NCBI RefSeq assembly: GCF_000308615.1
Contig: NZ_BAGB01000041.1
Coordinates: 248,001 to 312,000, forward strand
DNA from: Nocardia jiangxiensis NBRC 101359
GTDB lineage: Bacteria; Actinomycetota; Actinomycetes; Mycobacteriales; Mycobacteriaceae
DNA: 64,000 nucleotides
Reading direction: 5' to 3'
This document shows positions 1 to 8,397 of this stretch, in pieces. Within the stretch, counting starts at the first letter, position 1, and the number at the start of each line of letters is the position of its first letter. The notes beneath the pieces were generated by a model that saw only the letters and a program-made list of their open reading frames with translations, ran no database searches and had not been told where the DNA came from. The position numbers were made by a program, and so were the translations under genes.

Positions 1-1
1 G

Positions 2-94
2 GGCGTGCTGCTGGCCATGGCGTTCCGCTACTGGGCGTTGCGCAGGTTCGTATTTCCGGATGATTTGACTCAGGCCGCGCTGGAAACACTGTGA
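2..94 (+). CDS. C-terminal end of a gene cut by the window edge
   Basis: An open frame enters from the left and stops at TGA 92-94, giving the last 30 residues. It starts hydrophobic (GVLLAMAFRYWALRRF) and ends polar (PDDLTQAALETL). This looks like a last transmembrane helix with a basic cytoplasmic end, so the product is probably a membrane protein. The family cannot be named from this fragment. A strong hairpin follows 11 bases after the stop and fits the end of a transcription unit. Confidence 0.5.
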   Translation, partial: GVLLAMAFRYWALRRFVFPDDLTQAALETL

Positions 95-104
95 CGTAGC
101 GGCC

Positions 105-129
105 GGGCCGACGGGTCTCCCGTCGGCCC
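105..129 (+). terminator. Factor-independent-type terminator hairpin
   Basis: A perfect 11-bp stem (GGGCCGACGGG with its complement) closes a 3-nt TCT loop. It begins 11 nt after the stop of the partial gene. There is no long T tract, which is usual for high-GC actinobacterial terminators. Confidence 0.7.
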
Positions 130-155
130 GAGACATACCGCGCACTGCGTCAAGA

Positions 156-174
156 TGCCTCCCGAAGGGAGGCA
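156..174 (+). promoter_or_regulatory. Hairpin in the leader of the SGNH hydrolase gene
   Basis: TGCCTCCC and GGGAGGCA form an 8-bp stem around a GAA loop, 11 nt before the GTG start at 186. The 3' arm carries a Shine-Dalgarno-like GGGAGG, and a second GGGAGG lies at 181-186, abutting the start codon. The hairpin could hide one of two ribosome-binding copies. No function is proven. Confidence 0.35.
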
Positions 175-185
175 CGTCCAGGGAG

Positions 186-1031
186 GTGAGCGGCATTCTC
201 CACCACAGCCGACCCGGCACGGATCCGGAGTCGACTCGATGGCACGGCAAGAGGTATGTGGCACTGGGCAGTTCGTTCGCCTCAGGGCCCGCGATCGCAC
301 CCCGCGAGCCCGGGGCGCCGCGACTGGCGGGCCGCTCACGCAACAACTACGCGCACCTGGTCGCCGACGCGGCCCGGCTGCAGCTCACCGACGTCACCAG
401 CAGCGGCGCCACCTGCGAGCACATCCTGCACGAGCAGCAGTACGGCCAGCCGCCGCAGATCCGCGCGGTCGACGCCGACACCGACCTGGTCACGCTGACC
501 ATCGGCGGTAACGATGTCGGGCTGACCCAGTACCGCGTCGCGCACCGATTACCCCTGCCGTTACGGCTGATCCCCCCGATCGCGCGCCTCGGCGACGAAA
601 CCGCCGTCAACCATCGGCTGCACACGATCGAGCAGAGTCTGACCGAGGTGCTCAATACGATCTCCCGGCGCGCACCGCGGGCCCGGGTTCTGGTCGTGAA
701 CTATCTGTCCCTGCTCGGCCCGGTCTCCGAGGAGGACCGCCCGGTCGATCGCAACTATCATCAGTTCGCCGAATCCCTTGCCGCGCATACTGCTTCGGCC
801 GCGGCCCGCGCCGGGGCCGAATTGATCGACGCGCGCACCCCCAGCCTGGACCATCCGCCCGGCAGCGCCGGCGCGTGGACCTCCGGCGGCTACATTCCGC
901 TGCCGGGGCGGCAAAATCCGGGCGCACCCTTCCACCCCACCGCCGCGGGAATGGCGGGCGTGGCGGATCTCATCCTCGATCGTCTGGCGACCTTGCCGCC
1001 GATCGAACCGCAGACCGCCGCGGAGTCCTGA
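186..1031 (+). CDS. SGNH/GDSL-family lipase or esterase
   Basis: The 281-residue product has the SGNH hydrolase blocks: the nucleophile serine in ALGSSFASG (Ser29), the GGND block with Asn109 in TIGGNDVG, and the catalytic histidine in PFHPTAAG (His250). The family hydrolyses esters of lipids or sugars with a Ser-His-Asp type site. No signal peptide is visible, because the nucleophile block begins about 25 residues from the GTG start, so a cytoplasmic location or an unusual exit route is likely. A later GTG at 258 would remove most of the N-terminus before block I. The substrate cannot be inferred. It lies 33 bp upstream of, and in the same direction as, a flavin/F420 oxidoreductase gene. Confidence 0.8.
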   Translation: MSGILHHSRPGTDPESTRWHGKRYVALGSSFASGPAIAPREPGAPRLAGRSRNNYAHLVADAARLQLTDVTSSGATCEHILHEQQYGQPPQIRAVDADTDLVTLTIGGNDVGLTQYRVAHRLPLPLRLIPPIARLGDETAVNHRLHTIEQSLTEVLNTISRRAPRARVLVVNYLSLLGPVSEEDRPVDRNYHQFAESLAAHTASAAARAGAELIDARTPSLDHPPGSAGAWTSGGYIPLPGRQNPGAPFHPTAAGMAGVADLILDRLATLPPIEPQTAAES

Positions 1032-1064
1032 GTGTGCCCGGAATCGCTCTGACAGGATGAGAGA

Positions 1065-1961
1065 ATGCCGATCGGATTCGCCATTCCGCAGCTCGGGCCG
1101 CAGGCACGCGAGGGACGCGAGGTGCCGCGGTTCGCTCGCGAGGTGGAGCGCGCGGGCGCGCACAGCCTCTGGGTCGGCGATCGGCTGCTGGCCGCGACCC
1201 GGCCGAAGGTCGGCTACCGCGGCGGTACGACGATTCCCGCGGAATTCGATGCGGTGCTGGACCCGTTCGCGGTGCTCACCGCCGCCGCGGCGGTGACCGA
1301 GCGGGTGCGGCTGGGCACCAATGTGCTGGTGGCCCCGCTGTATCGACCGGTACCGCTGGCCCGCGCGCTCACCACGATCGATGTGATCAGCGGCGGACGG
1401 CTCGTGGCCGGTCTGGGCATCGGCTGGTCACCCGAGGAGTACGAGGCGGCGGGCGTCCCGTTCGACCATCGCGGTGCGCGCCTCCAGGAGACCATCGAGG
1501 CGCTGCGGACGATCTGGACCAGCGATCCGGCCGAATATCGCGGCCGGTACGTCACGGTGCCCGAACATCGCAGTTCGCTCGATCCGGTACAGCGGCCGCA
1601 TCCGCCGATCCATCTGGCCGCCTTCGCTCCGGCCGGTATCGCGCGGGTCGGGCGATACGCCGACGGGTGGCTTCCGGCACTGCGTGTGCCCGGCAACGCC
1701 GACCAGGCGCGCTTCCTGCGGCGGATGCGCCAGGACGTCGACGCGGCCGCCGAGTCGGCCGGACGTGACCCGTCGGATATCGAGACGATCATCCGGGTCA
1801 ATGTCGAGCACGGCGCCACCGAGGCGCAGATCGCCGAGACCATCGAGTCGACCGCCGCGGACACCGGGTTCGAGGACTACTTCATCGATCTGATGTACCT
1901 GGTCGAGTCGGTGGACCAGGTACTCGATACGGCCCAACGCCTTCTGCGGCGGCTGGGCTGA
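1065..1961 (+). CDS. LLM-class (luciferase-like) F420- or FMN-dependent oxidoreductase
   Basis: The 298-residue protein has the luciferase-like TIM-barrel layout. It has an N-terminal IGFAIPQLGP strand, a central segment RVRLGTNVLVAPLYRPVPLARALTTID typical of actinobacterial LLM proteins, and GGRLVAGLGIGWSPEEYEAAG. In actinomycetes most such proteins use F420, but FMN cannot be excluded from the sequence. The start is ATG 1065, 33 bp after the SGNH hydrolase stop, so the two may be co-transcribed. The substrate is unknown. Confidence 0.85.
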   Translation: MPIGFAIPQLGPQAREGREVPRFAREVERAGAHSLWVGDRLLAATRPKVGYRGGTTIPAEFDAVLDPFAVLTAAAAVTERVRLGTNVLVAPLYRPVPLARALTTIDVISGGRLVAGLGIGWSPEEYEAAGVPFDHRGARLQETIEALRTIWTSDPAEYRGRYVTVPEHRSSLDPVQRPHPPIHLAAFAPAGIARVGRYADGWLPALRVPGNADQARFLRRMRQDVDAAAESAGRDPSDIETIIRVNVEHGATEAQIAETIESTAADTGFEDYFIDLMYLVESVDQVLDTAQRLLRRLG

Positions 1962-2012
1962 CCCACCCGACCAGGCGATCCGCCGACTCACGACGGTCGT
2001 TACGATGACCCG

Positions 2013-2576
2013 GTGCGATCATCCACCGACCCCACCGCGCGGCTGCGCGGCGCGTGTGTCGGTGCGGCATCGGGTGCGGTGAGTATCGGCGCGCACGCGC
2101 TCGGCGGTGGGCCGGTATCGCTGACCTCGGCGTCGGTGGTTCTGCTCGTCGCGGTCTGCACGCTCACCGGGACCGTGGTGGCCACGATGCGCCCGGGACC
2201 GGCCCGGCTGTTGCCGATGCTCGCGGTGGGACAGGCGATCGGGCATGTGGCGCTGGCGATTGCGCCGGAGCACTGCCACGGGCAGCTACTCACCCTGCCC
2301 ATGCTGGCCGCGCACGCACTCGCCGTTCCCGTGGGCGCACTGCTGATCCGGGGCGCGGAAGCCGCGCTGCGCCGGGTGTATGCGAGCGTGCTGCGCGTAC
2401 TCGTCGCGCTCATCGCGACCGTGGTTGCGCCGCCGTCGCATTCGCCCGCGTCCCCCGCCGTGCCGTCGATCCCGTTGCGGCGGCTGCTGATCAGTTCGGG
2501 CATCGGACGGCGCGGGCCGCCGAGGGATTCGTTCGTCGAAACTTTCCACCGTCCGGCGGATTTCGCCGTCTGCTGA
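2013..2576 (+). CDS. Small multi-pass membrane protein upstream of the copper chaperone
   Basis: The protein is 187 residues from a GTG start. It has about four hydrophobic stretches between residues 15 and 140 (for example SASVVLLVAVCTLTGTVVA and VLRVLVALIATVVA) and a basic, probably cytoplasmic C-terminus containing RRLLISSGIGRRGPPRD. The loop APEHCHGQLLTLPM holds His-Cys-His and Met residues that could bind a metal. It precedes a PCu(A)C lipoprotein and a DyP peroxidase on the same strand, so a role in copper or heme handling is an inference from position. The family was not recognised. Confidence 0.65.
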   Translation: MRSSTDPTARLRGACVGAASGAVSIGAHALGGGPVSLTSASVVLLVAVCTLTGTVVATMRPGPARLLPMLAVGQAIGHVALAIAPEHCHGQLLTLPMLAAHALAVPVGALLIRGAEAALRRVYASVLRVLVALIATVVAPPSHSPASPAVPSIPLRRLLISSGIGRRGPPRDSFVETFHRPADFAVC

Positions 2577-3093
2577 ACCAGGGGCGGGCCCGGACAACCA
2601 TCGCGACACCGCGATCGTCTGTGCCCGTCGCGACAGCACTGTCGTCCCGGCACCGATGACGCACGGCCGCAAGCGGATCCTCATTCCAGCGGCCGTGAGC
2701 ATCGCCGGACCCCGATGCTCGGCGTCCATCGATCCGCATCTCGGCACTGTCGTATGCGCCGCGATGCACGCCGGTACCTCTCGGGCACGGCTCGGCGCAC
2801 CCGGATACGCACGGGTGTACGCCTGGGCTGCAACCTGCGCTCGGCGCATCTCGACACTCGCCGGGGTGCATACCGGTCGACATCTCGTGCATACGCCGAC
2901 GTGCGCCCCGAGTAGGTGTTCGGCCCGAGTGTTCGCCGGTACGCGCGTCCGGTGCACGTACCAGCGGCCCCTGGGCACACGTCGATGTACGCCTCGCATT
3001 CGCACGGGTCACCTCGGCGCATGCCGATGCCCGCGGGTCCGACGACGCCGGACGGTGGCTCTGAAAACCATCCCCATGAAACGGAGCCTTCGT
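2577..3093 (+). other. Long gene-free stretch upstream of the PCu(A)C gene
   Basis: No convincing gene is seen in these 517 bases. Frames that run through it encode Arg/Cys-rich protein without family features. From about 2700 to 3050 the DNA looks unlike its surroundings. It holds five GTAC sites (near 2774, 2814, 2938, 2957 and 2984), many TGCAC and GCATAC words, and two exact GTGCATAC copies at 2866-2873 and 2887-2894, spaced 21 bp (two helical turns). It may hold the promoter and operator of the downstream cassette or be a decayed gene. Confidence 0.4.
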
Positions 3094-3612
3094 ATGTCCA
3101 CCCTCACCCGCGCCCGCACGGCCGCAGCCGCCGCGGCGCTGACAGTGCCGATCCTGCTGACCGGATGTTCCTCCGGGACAACAGAATCCAGTAACGACGC
3201 GGCGTCGGTCCGAATCAGCAATCAGTGGATCAAGGCCGCGGATTCCGGAATGTCCTCGGCCTTCGCCGATTTCAGCAATTCCTCCGACCGGGAGATTCGC
3301 ATGGTCGACGCGACCAGTCCCGCGTCGGCGCGGATGGAGATCCACGAGACCGTGGATACCGGCGGAACCACGATGATGCGCCCGATGGCCGGTGGGCTGG
3401 TCGTGCCCGCGCACGGCACCGTATCGCTCACCCCGGGCGGCAACCATCTGATGTTCATGGACCTGAAGACCCCGCTGCGCACGGGATCACGGACGCCGAT
3501 CACGGTGAAATTCGCCGACGGTTCGAGCGCCACGTTCACCGCGCAGACCCGCGACTTCTCGGGGAATCAGGAGAACTACGCGCCCACCACCACCCCGGCG
3601 CACGGTGGCTGA
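3094..3612 (+). CDS. PCu(A)C-type periplasmic copper chaperone lipoprotein
   Basis: The 172-residue protein starts with a lipoprotein signal: arginines, an Ala-rich core, then LLTGC, whose Cys would be lipidated. The mature part matches the PCu(A)C (DUF461) family, with a Met-rich segment HETVDTGGTTMMRPM and the H-x-M pair in GNHLMFMD, which bind Cu(I). The family delivers copper outside the membrane, for example to oxidases. ATG 3094 is chosen because ACGGAG lies about 8 nt upstream; an in-frame ATG at 3076 sits before that site. The last 8 bases overlap the start of the DyP peroxidase gene, so translation is probably coupled. Confidence 0.88.
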   Translation: MSTLTRARTAAAAAALTVPILLTGCSSGTTESSNDAASVRISNQWIKAADSGMSSAFADFSNSSDREIRMVDATSPASARMEIHETVDTGGTTMMRPMAGGLVVPAHGTVSLTPGGNHLMFMDLKTPLRTGSRTPITVKFADGSSATFTAQTRDFSGNQENYAPTTTPAHGG

Positions 3613-4795
3613 GCCGGGACTGACCCGGCGGCGACTGCTCGGTGGCGGTGCGGTCGCGGCCGGAGCCGCCGGATTGACCTGGGGGACGGAGCATTTCGCT
3701 CGTTCCGGTCGGGAGCCCGATCCCGCCGCGGCGACCGAGCCGTTCCACGGGCGTCACCAGAGCGGCGTCGCGACGGCACCGCAGCGGCATGTGACCTACC
3801 TCGGATTCGATCTGAAACCCGGTGTCGCCCGCGCGGACATCATCGGGCTGCTGCAGATCTGGAGCGGTGACGCGGCCCGGCTCACTCAGGGCGAGCCCGG
3901 TCTGGCCGATTCCGAGCCCGAACTCACCGTGCGGCCCGCGCGGCTGACGGTGACGATCGGATTCGGGCCGCGACTGTTCACCGTCGCCGGGGTCGAGGCG
4001 GCGCGGCCGGGGTGGCTGCGTCCGCTGCCCGCCTTCACGATCGATCGTCTCGATCCCGCGTACTGCGACGGCGATCTGCTGTTGCAGATCTGCGCGGACG
4101 AGGCGACGACGGTCGCGCATGCGGTGCGGGCATTGAGCCGCACCGTCACCTCACTGGTGTCGGTGCGGTGGGTGCAGCGCGGATTTCGCGATGCGGCGCC
4201 GGGGCAGAGCATGCGCAATCTGTTCGGTCAGGTCGACGGAACGGTGAATCCGGCCGCGGGCACGACCGACTTCGATCGTCTGATCTGGCACGACGGCGGC
4301 GGGCTGCCGTGGCTCGCGGGCGGGACCTCGCTGGTGCTGCGTCGCATCGCGATGAACCTCGACGCCTGGGACGATCTGGACACCGGCGGGCGCGAGTTGT
4401 CCGTGGGCCGCCGCGTGGCCACCGGTGCTCCGCTGACCGGAGCCCGTGAGTCCGACGATCCGGACTTCACGGCCGTCGATCAGTTCGGCATCCCGGTGAT
4501 CCCGCCGTCATCGCATATCGCTCGGGCGCACCACACCGGCGACACCGATCGGTTCCTGCGCCGCGGCTACAACTACGACGAATCCCCCGCACCCGGTGCG
4601 GTCTCGAATTCGGGGCTGTTGTTCGCCGCGTACCAGGCCGATATCGAGTCGCAGTATCTCCCCGTGCAGCGGCGGCTGGCCGAATTCGACGCCCTCAACA
4701 CCTGGACCACGCCCGTCGGGTCCGCGGTGTTCGTCCTGCCGCCCGGGATCACCGACCCGGGCGGATATATCGGGCAGTCGTTGTTGGAGAGCTGA
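3605..4795 (+). CDS. Tat-exported DyP-type heme peroxidase
   Basis: The 396-residue protein begins with a twin-arginine signal (LTRRRLLGGGAVAAGAAGLTW), so it should be exported folded with its heme. The DyP signature GxxDG is present as GQVDG (residues 208-212, Asp211). A heme-ligand histidine region (SHIARAHH) and RRGYNYDES, which holds the distal arginine region, follow. The length is close to EfeB-like DyP enzymes. The family oxidises dyes and phenolics with H2O2, and EfeB-like members have been linked to heme iron. The GTG start at 3605 overlaps the PCu(A)C gene by 8 nt. tatC at the other end of the window would be part of the export machinery. Confidence 0.9.
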   Translation: MAEPGLTRRRLLGGGAVAAGAAGLTWGTEHFARSGREPDPAAATEPFHGRHQSGVATAPQRHVTYLGFDLKPGVARADIIGLLQIWSGDAARLTQGEPGLADSEPELTVRPARLTVTIGFGPRLFTVAGVEAARPGWLRPLPAFTIDRLDPAYCDGDLLLQICADEATTVAHAVRALSRTVTSLVSVRWVQRGFRDAAPGQSMRNLFGQVDGTVNPAAGTTDFDRLIWHDGGGLPWLAGGTSLVLRRIAMNLDAWDDLDTGGRELSVGRRVATGAPLTGARESDDPDFTAVDQFGIPVIPPSSHIARAHHTGDTDRFLRRGYNYDESPAPGAVSNSGLLFAAYQADIESQYLPVQRRLAEFDALNTWTTPVGSAVFVLPPGITDPGGYIGQSLLES

Positions 4796-4922
4796 GAAAC
4801 GGCCGGGTTCCGGCGCGTCGTGCACAGCTGCTGCGGACCGAGCGGCATCCCACGGCGTGCCGGATCCACCGGCGGATGCGAGCATTCGGCGAACCGACTG
4901 TCCGCGAATGTCTCAGAACGGC

Positions 4923-5273
4923 TCAGGTCCAGAGCACCGCGACGCAGACGTTCACGATCGCCAGCCAGCCCGCGGCGTGCGGCATCCAGCCGATCATCTT
5001 GTCGCGCTTGGCATCGGCCCGCGCGATCTCGGCGAACGCCGCCACCGCGACCGCGATCACGAGCTTGACGATCATCTTCGCCATGATCACGTGCTTGTCC
5101 AGCGAGTGGATCGAATCCGCCATGCCGAACAGCACCAGTCCGGTGATGATCTGCGCCCGCGCGCCCCACACCAGAACCTCGGATACCCGCCTCGGCGAGG
5201 CCGCGTAACCGCCGATGATGGCCGCCAGACCCAGCAGGTGGGTCACGAGCACCAGATTGAAGACGAATGTCAT
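4923..5273 (-). CDS. Four-helix membrane protein of unknown function
   Basis: The 116-residue protein is almost all membrane. Four hydrophobic segments lie near residues 3-23, 33-52, 66-84 and 98-115, with His12 (THLLGLAAIIGG), His56, His61 and His99 at or near membrane edges. Such spaced histidines occur in small heme- or copper-binding membrane proteins, but no known family motif is seen. The gene starts at ATG 5273 and runs convergent to the DyP gene with 127 bp between them. It diverges from the His-rich gene at 5447. Confidence 0.65.
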   Translation of the reverse strand: MTFVFNLVLVTHLLGLAAIIGGYAASPRRVSEVLVWGARAQIITGLVLFGMADSIHSLDKHVIMAKMIVKLVIAVAVAAFAEIARADAKRDKMIGWMPHAAGWLAIVNVCVAVLWT

Positions 5274-5446
5274 GGAACGAGAGCGTAGTTCATCGAGGAC
5301 ACCGTCAACGACGCCCGGTAGTAGAAATTCGCGAACCTTTTCCCGAATGCACAGCAGATCCACATCGGACACGCAGATCGATCCCATGCTCGGCCCGTAG
5401 CCTGCGAGGCAGTCGGCAGCTGTCCAGACGACCGAACGGCACACAG

Positions 5447-5932
5447 ATGACACACCAGGAGAGCGACGGGGAGCACACCCCTTCCCGTGCGGCGAGCTCC
5501 GAACCGACCGGCCCGATACCGGACGCCCCACCGGCGGATCCGGGTGCGAGCACCCCGACCGAACACCACGCGAAAACAGCGCCGCGGACGCACCCCGACC
5601 CCGTGATCGCCGGTCCGCCACCGCAGCCCGCCCGCCTGGCCCGGCTCGGCGCGCGCTGGCGCACCTCGATGCCGCTGCGTATCGCGACAGCGGTGGTGGT
5701 GGCCTTACTCATCAGCGGCATCGGATTCGCCGCCGGAACCGCGTTCGGCGGCGACGACGATTCCCCGCACCACCCGCACCGGGTCACCGCCGATCACCCG
5801 TTCTGGCAGGACCACATGGGCTGGTTCCACCGCTACAGCGACGCGGACACGGATATGACGCCGCACCACCGGCACCTGACTCCGACCGCGCTGTCGGCCA
5901 CACCCACACCCAGCCCCGCGCCCACGCGCTGA
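5447..5932 (+). CDS. Single-pass membrane protein with histidine-rich outer tail
   Basis: The protein is 161 residues. An N-terminal cytoplasmic part rich in Pro, Ser, Thr and Ala runs to about residue 75. One membrane helix follows (IATAVVVALLISGIGFAAGTA), then an outer tail of about 60 residues with some ten histidines (SPHHPHRV, ADHPFWQDHMGWFHRY, PHHRHL), and a Ser/Thr/Pro end. The His and Asp clusters suggest metal binding at the cell surface, which fits a copper-handling neighbourhood. The start is ATG 5447, and no known domain was recognised. Confidence 0.6.
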   Translation: MTHQESDGEHTPSRAASSEPTGPIPDAPPADPGASTPTEHHAKTAPRTHPDPVIAGPPPQPARLARLGARWRTSMPLRIATAVVVALLISGIGFAAGTAFGGDDDSPHHPHRVTADHPFWQDHMGWFHRYSDADTDMTPHHRHLTPTALSATPTPSPAPTR

Positions 5933-5937
5933 ACGGA

Positions 5938-5981
5938 CTCCGCAGCGGACTCGCCAGTCACCCGAGGCGGTGTCCGCGGAG
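5938..5981 (+). terminator. Terminator-like hairpin
   Basis: An imperfect long hairpin begins 5 nt after the stop of the His-rich gene. It pairs CTCC/GGAG, GCGGAC/GTCCGC and CGCC/GGCG with small bulges around a 10-nt loop. Confidence 0.55.
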
Positions 5982-6216
5982 CCGGAGCAGGATTGAGCCG
6001 CGACGCCCCGGGGAACACTGCCCCAATCGGATCACATTCGGATGACCAGGCAGGTCCAGGTCGAACTCGGTGGGACGTACATCGCACCGAATACGCGTTT
6101 CGAGGTATTGCACCCCGGGTAACCATCGCCCAGTGGCTCTCTTCGCCCATGCGCTGCCGAGTTCGCGCGCGGAGGCGGGGTGGAGCGGATGACTGGTGAA
6201 TGGCTAGGAGAAGAGG

Positions 6217-7203
6217 GTGGCGGTTGTACTCGTGCTGCGCGCACGTGGGCTAGGTGATCTACTCACCGCGGTCCCAGCTCTCCGCGCGCTGCGGCGGGCC
6301 CGGCCGCACGACCGCATCGTGTTGGCCGCACCGCACCGGCTCAAGCCGATCGTCGATCTGATCACCTCGGTCGACGAGATGGTGCCCACCGCGGATCCCG
6401 AAAGCTTGCGCTGGGACGGCGAGCCGCCGGTGCTGGCGGTCAATCTCCAGGGTCCGGGCGCCGAGGGCATCGTGGAACTGGCCAAGACCAACCCCACCCG
6501 GATCCTCACCTACCGCAACCCGGCGTTCCCGGATCTGGACGGCCCGGAGTGGCAGGCCGATATGCACGATGTCGACCGCTGGTGCTATCTGCTCGAATCC
6601 GCCGGCATCAGCGCCGACCGCCGCAATCTCGGTCTGGTTCCGCCGGTCGCCACCACGAACCATCGCGACTGCGTCGTCATCCACATCGGCGCGGGCTCCG
6701 AGGCCCGGCGCTGGCCGGCCGAACGTTTCGCCGCGGTGATCCGGCACCTGCTCGTCCAGGACCGCGACGTCGTGCTCACCGGCGACGAATTCGAACGCGA
6801 GATCGCCCTGGGCATCGCCGCACGGGCCGGACTGCCGCAGCATCACGTCCTGGCCGGGCAGCAGAATCTCATCGAACTGTCCGCCACCGTGGCCGAGGCC
6901 GAGTTGGTGGTGTGCGGCGATACCGGCGTCGCTCATCTGGCGACCGCGTTCGGCACCCGCACCGTGCTGCTGTTCGGTCCCACCCCGCCCGACCAGAGTG
7001 GTCCGCCGCCGCATCTGCTCGGCCGGCACGTGGTGCTGTGGGCCGGGCACACCGGTGACCACGACGGCAAGACCCCCGATCCCGGACTGCTGGAGATCAC
7101 GGCGCCCGAGGTGATCGACGCGGTCGACAAGCAATTGCGCAGTCGGTCGTGGTCGGGCACGGGGCTGAACGGGCGGCCCAGCCCCTACCGTCGCGTCGGC
7201 TGA
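6217..7203 (+). CDS. Glycosyltransferase family 9 (heptosyltransferase-like)
   Basis: The 328-residue protein has the GT-B two-domain layout of GT9. The N-terminus is VVLVLRARGLGDLLTAVPALRAL, with the GLGD nucleotide-sugar loop typical of the family. The second domain contains VIHIGAGSEARRWPAERFA and CGDTGVAHLATAFGTRTVLLFGPTPP, the donor-binding GDTG...HLA...G.P element. GT9 enzymes transfer heptose or similar sugars to surface glycans; the acceptor in a mycolate-type cell is unknown. GTG 6217 is preceded by TAGGAG at a good distance. Confidence 0.88.
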   Translation: MAVVLVLRARGLGDLLTAVPALRALRRARPHDRIVLAAPHRLKPIVDLITSVDEMVPTADPESLRWDGEPPVLAVNLQGPGAEGIVELAKTNPTRILTYRNPAFPDLDGPEWQADMHDVDRWCYLLESAGISADRRNLGLVPPVATTNHRDCVVIHIGAGSEARRWPAERFAAVIRHLLVQDRDVVLTGDEFEREIALGIAARAGLPQHHVLAGQQNLIELSATVAEAELVVCGDTGVAHLATAFGTRTVLLFGPTPPDQSGPPPHLLGRHVVLWAGHTGDHDGKTPDPGLLEITAPEVIDAVDKQLRSRSWSGTGLNGRPSPYRRVG

Positions 7204-7225
7204 CCGAACCCGTCCTCGAGTTCGG
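7204..7225 (+). terminator. Weak hairpin after the GT9 gene
   Basis: CCGAAC and GTTCGG form a 6-bp stem around a 10-nt loop directly after the GT9 stop. It is short and has no T tract, so it is only a candidate. Confidence 0.3.
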
Positions 7226-7354
7226 CGGTTCTCGGCTGTGTCGATCTGCCACTGCATCGGCGCAACCCCGAAACACCCCTAGCACCACGGTATTACGTTC
7301 GGACAGCACCGTCGGGGGACGTGTCGGGTGATGGCGCGGCCATAGCGTCGCACT

Positions 7355-8380
7355 ATGACCACTACCGCTGTTGCCGCCCCTCCTGCCCGGCGCCTGCACC
7401 GGCCGCTACTCGTGACGTCGTGCGCGATGGCCGGGCTCGTCGTATTCAGTCTGTGCGCCATGGCATTCGACCACCGGATGCTCCTGGGCGAATCGGTCTG
7501 GCTCAAACCGATGAAGTTCGGGCTGGCCTTCACTCTCTACACGCTGACGCTCGCCTGGCTGCTGTCGTTCCCGCACAAGGGATCCCGCGTCACCCGGTGG
7601 TTCGGGAGCCTGTTCGCCGTGACGGCCTTCGTGGACGTCGGGTTCATCGTGTTGCAGGCCGCGCGCGGCACGTTCAGCCATTTCAACACCGAATCCGATG
7701 CGGTCAACTCGATCGGCCAGATCGTGTTCGCCTCGGGCGTTCCGGGCCTGTTCGCCGCGAATCTGGTTATCGCGCTGATTCTTTCATGGCAGCGGATCGC
7801 GGACCGGCCGATCGCCCGCGCGGTGCACGCCGGTCTGGCGATCGCGGTGTTCGGCATGGCGCTGGGCTACCTGATGGGGTTCACCGGCGAGCAGATCGTG
7901 CACGACGCCGCGGGACACCCGGTGGAACTCGCGGCCGGGCACACCGTGCTGCACTCCCCCGCGCAGACGCGGGACGGCGTCGGTGACATGCCGCTGGTCC
8001 ACTGGAGCACGATCGGCGGGGATCTGCGCATACCCCACTTCGCCGGTCTGCACGGCATCCAGGTGCTGATTCTGACCGCACTCGTCCTGGCCCGGCTCGC
8101 GCACCGCCGACCGTGGCTGACCGAACGGGTGCGAGCGCGGCTGATCGGAGTACTGGCGCTCGGCTACACCGGCCTGGTCGCCCTGCTGCTGTGGCAGGCG
8201 CTGCGCGCGCAGCCCCTGATCCACCCCGACACGACGACCCTGCTGACGTTCACGGCCCTGGTCGTGGTCACCGGCGCAGCCGTGACGGCGCTCATACTGA
8301 CCGCACGGCGAACCACGACCGCACCCGCGACATCACAGGACCCCGAGCGCGCGCTGCCGGTGGCCGGTCGCGCGGGATGA
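7355..8380 (+). CDS. Polytopic membrane protein of unknown function
   Basis: The 341-residue protein has about eight hydrophobic helices. The first follows a short basic N-terminus (RRLHRPLLVTSCAMAGLVVFSL). The loop between helices four and five or so, around HDAAGHPVELAAGHTVLHSP and GDMPLVHWSTIGGDLRIPHFAGLHGIQ, is rich in histidine, and WLKPMKFGLAF near the N-terminus is another conserved-looking patch. No transporter or enzyme motif was recognised. The region ahead of ATG 7355 holds CATAGCGT, a possible -10 close enough for a leaderless or short-leader mRNA. It is convergent with the Rv2049c-like gene. Confidence 0.7.
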   Translation: MTTTAVAAPPARRLHRPLLVTSCAMAGLVVFSLCAMAFDHRMLLGESVWLKPMKFGLAFTLYTLTLAWLLSFPHKGSRVTRWFGSLFAVTAFVDVGFIVLQAARGTFSHFNTESDAVNSIGQIVFASGVPGLFAANLVIALILSWQRIADRPIARAVHAGLAIAVFGMALGYLMGFTGEQIVHDAAGHPVELAAGHTVLHSPAQTRDGVGDMPLVHWSTIGGDLRIPHFAGLHGIQVLILTALVLARLAHRRPWLTERVRARLIGVLALGYTGLVALLLWQALRAQPLIHPDTTTLLTFTALVVVTGAAVTALILTARRTTTAPATSQDPERALPVAGRAG

Positions 8381-8397
8381 GATCACACCCGCGCCGC

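Noticed and set aside
2681..3022. A Cys/Arg-rich minus-strand frame in the spacer before the copper chaperone
   Set aside because: No ribosome site, no family likeness and a composition expected from random GC-rich DNA.
2656..3093. Long N-terminal extension of the PCu(A)C protein
   Set aside because: The lipoprotein signal with LLTGC begins at ATG 3094, which has a ribosome site; the extension would bury the signal peptide.
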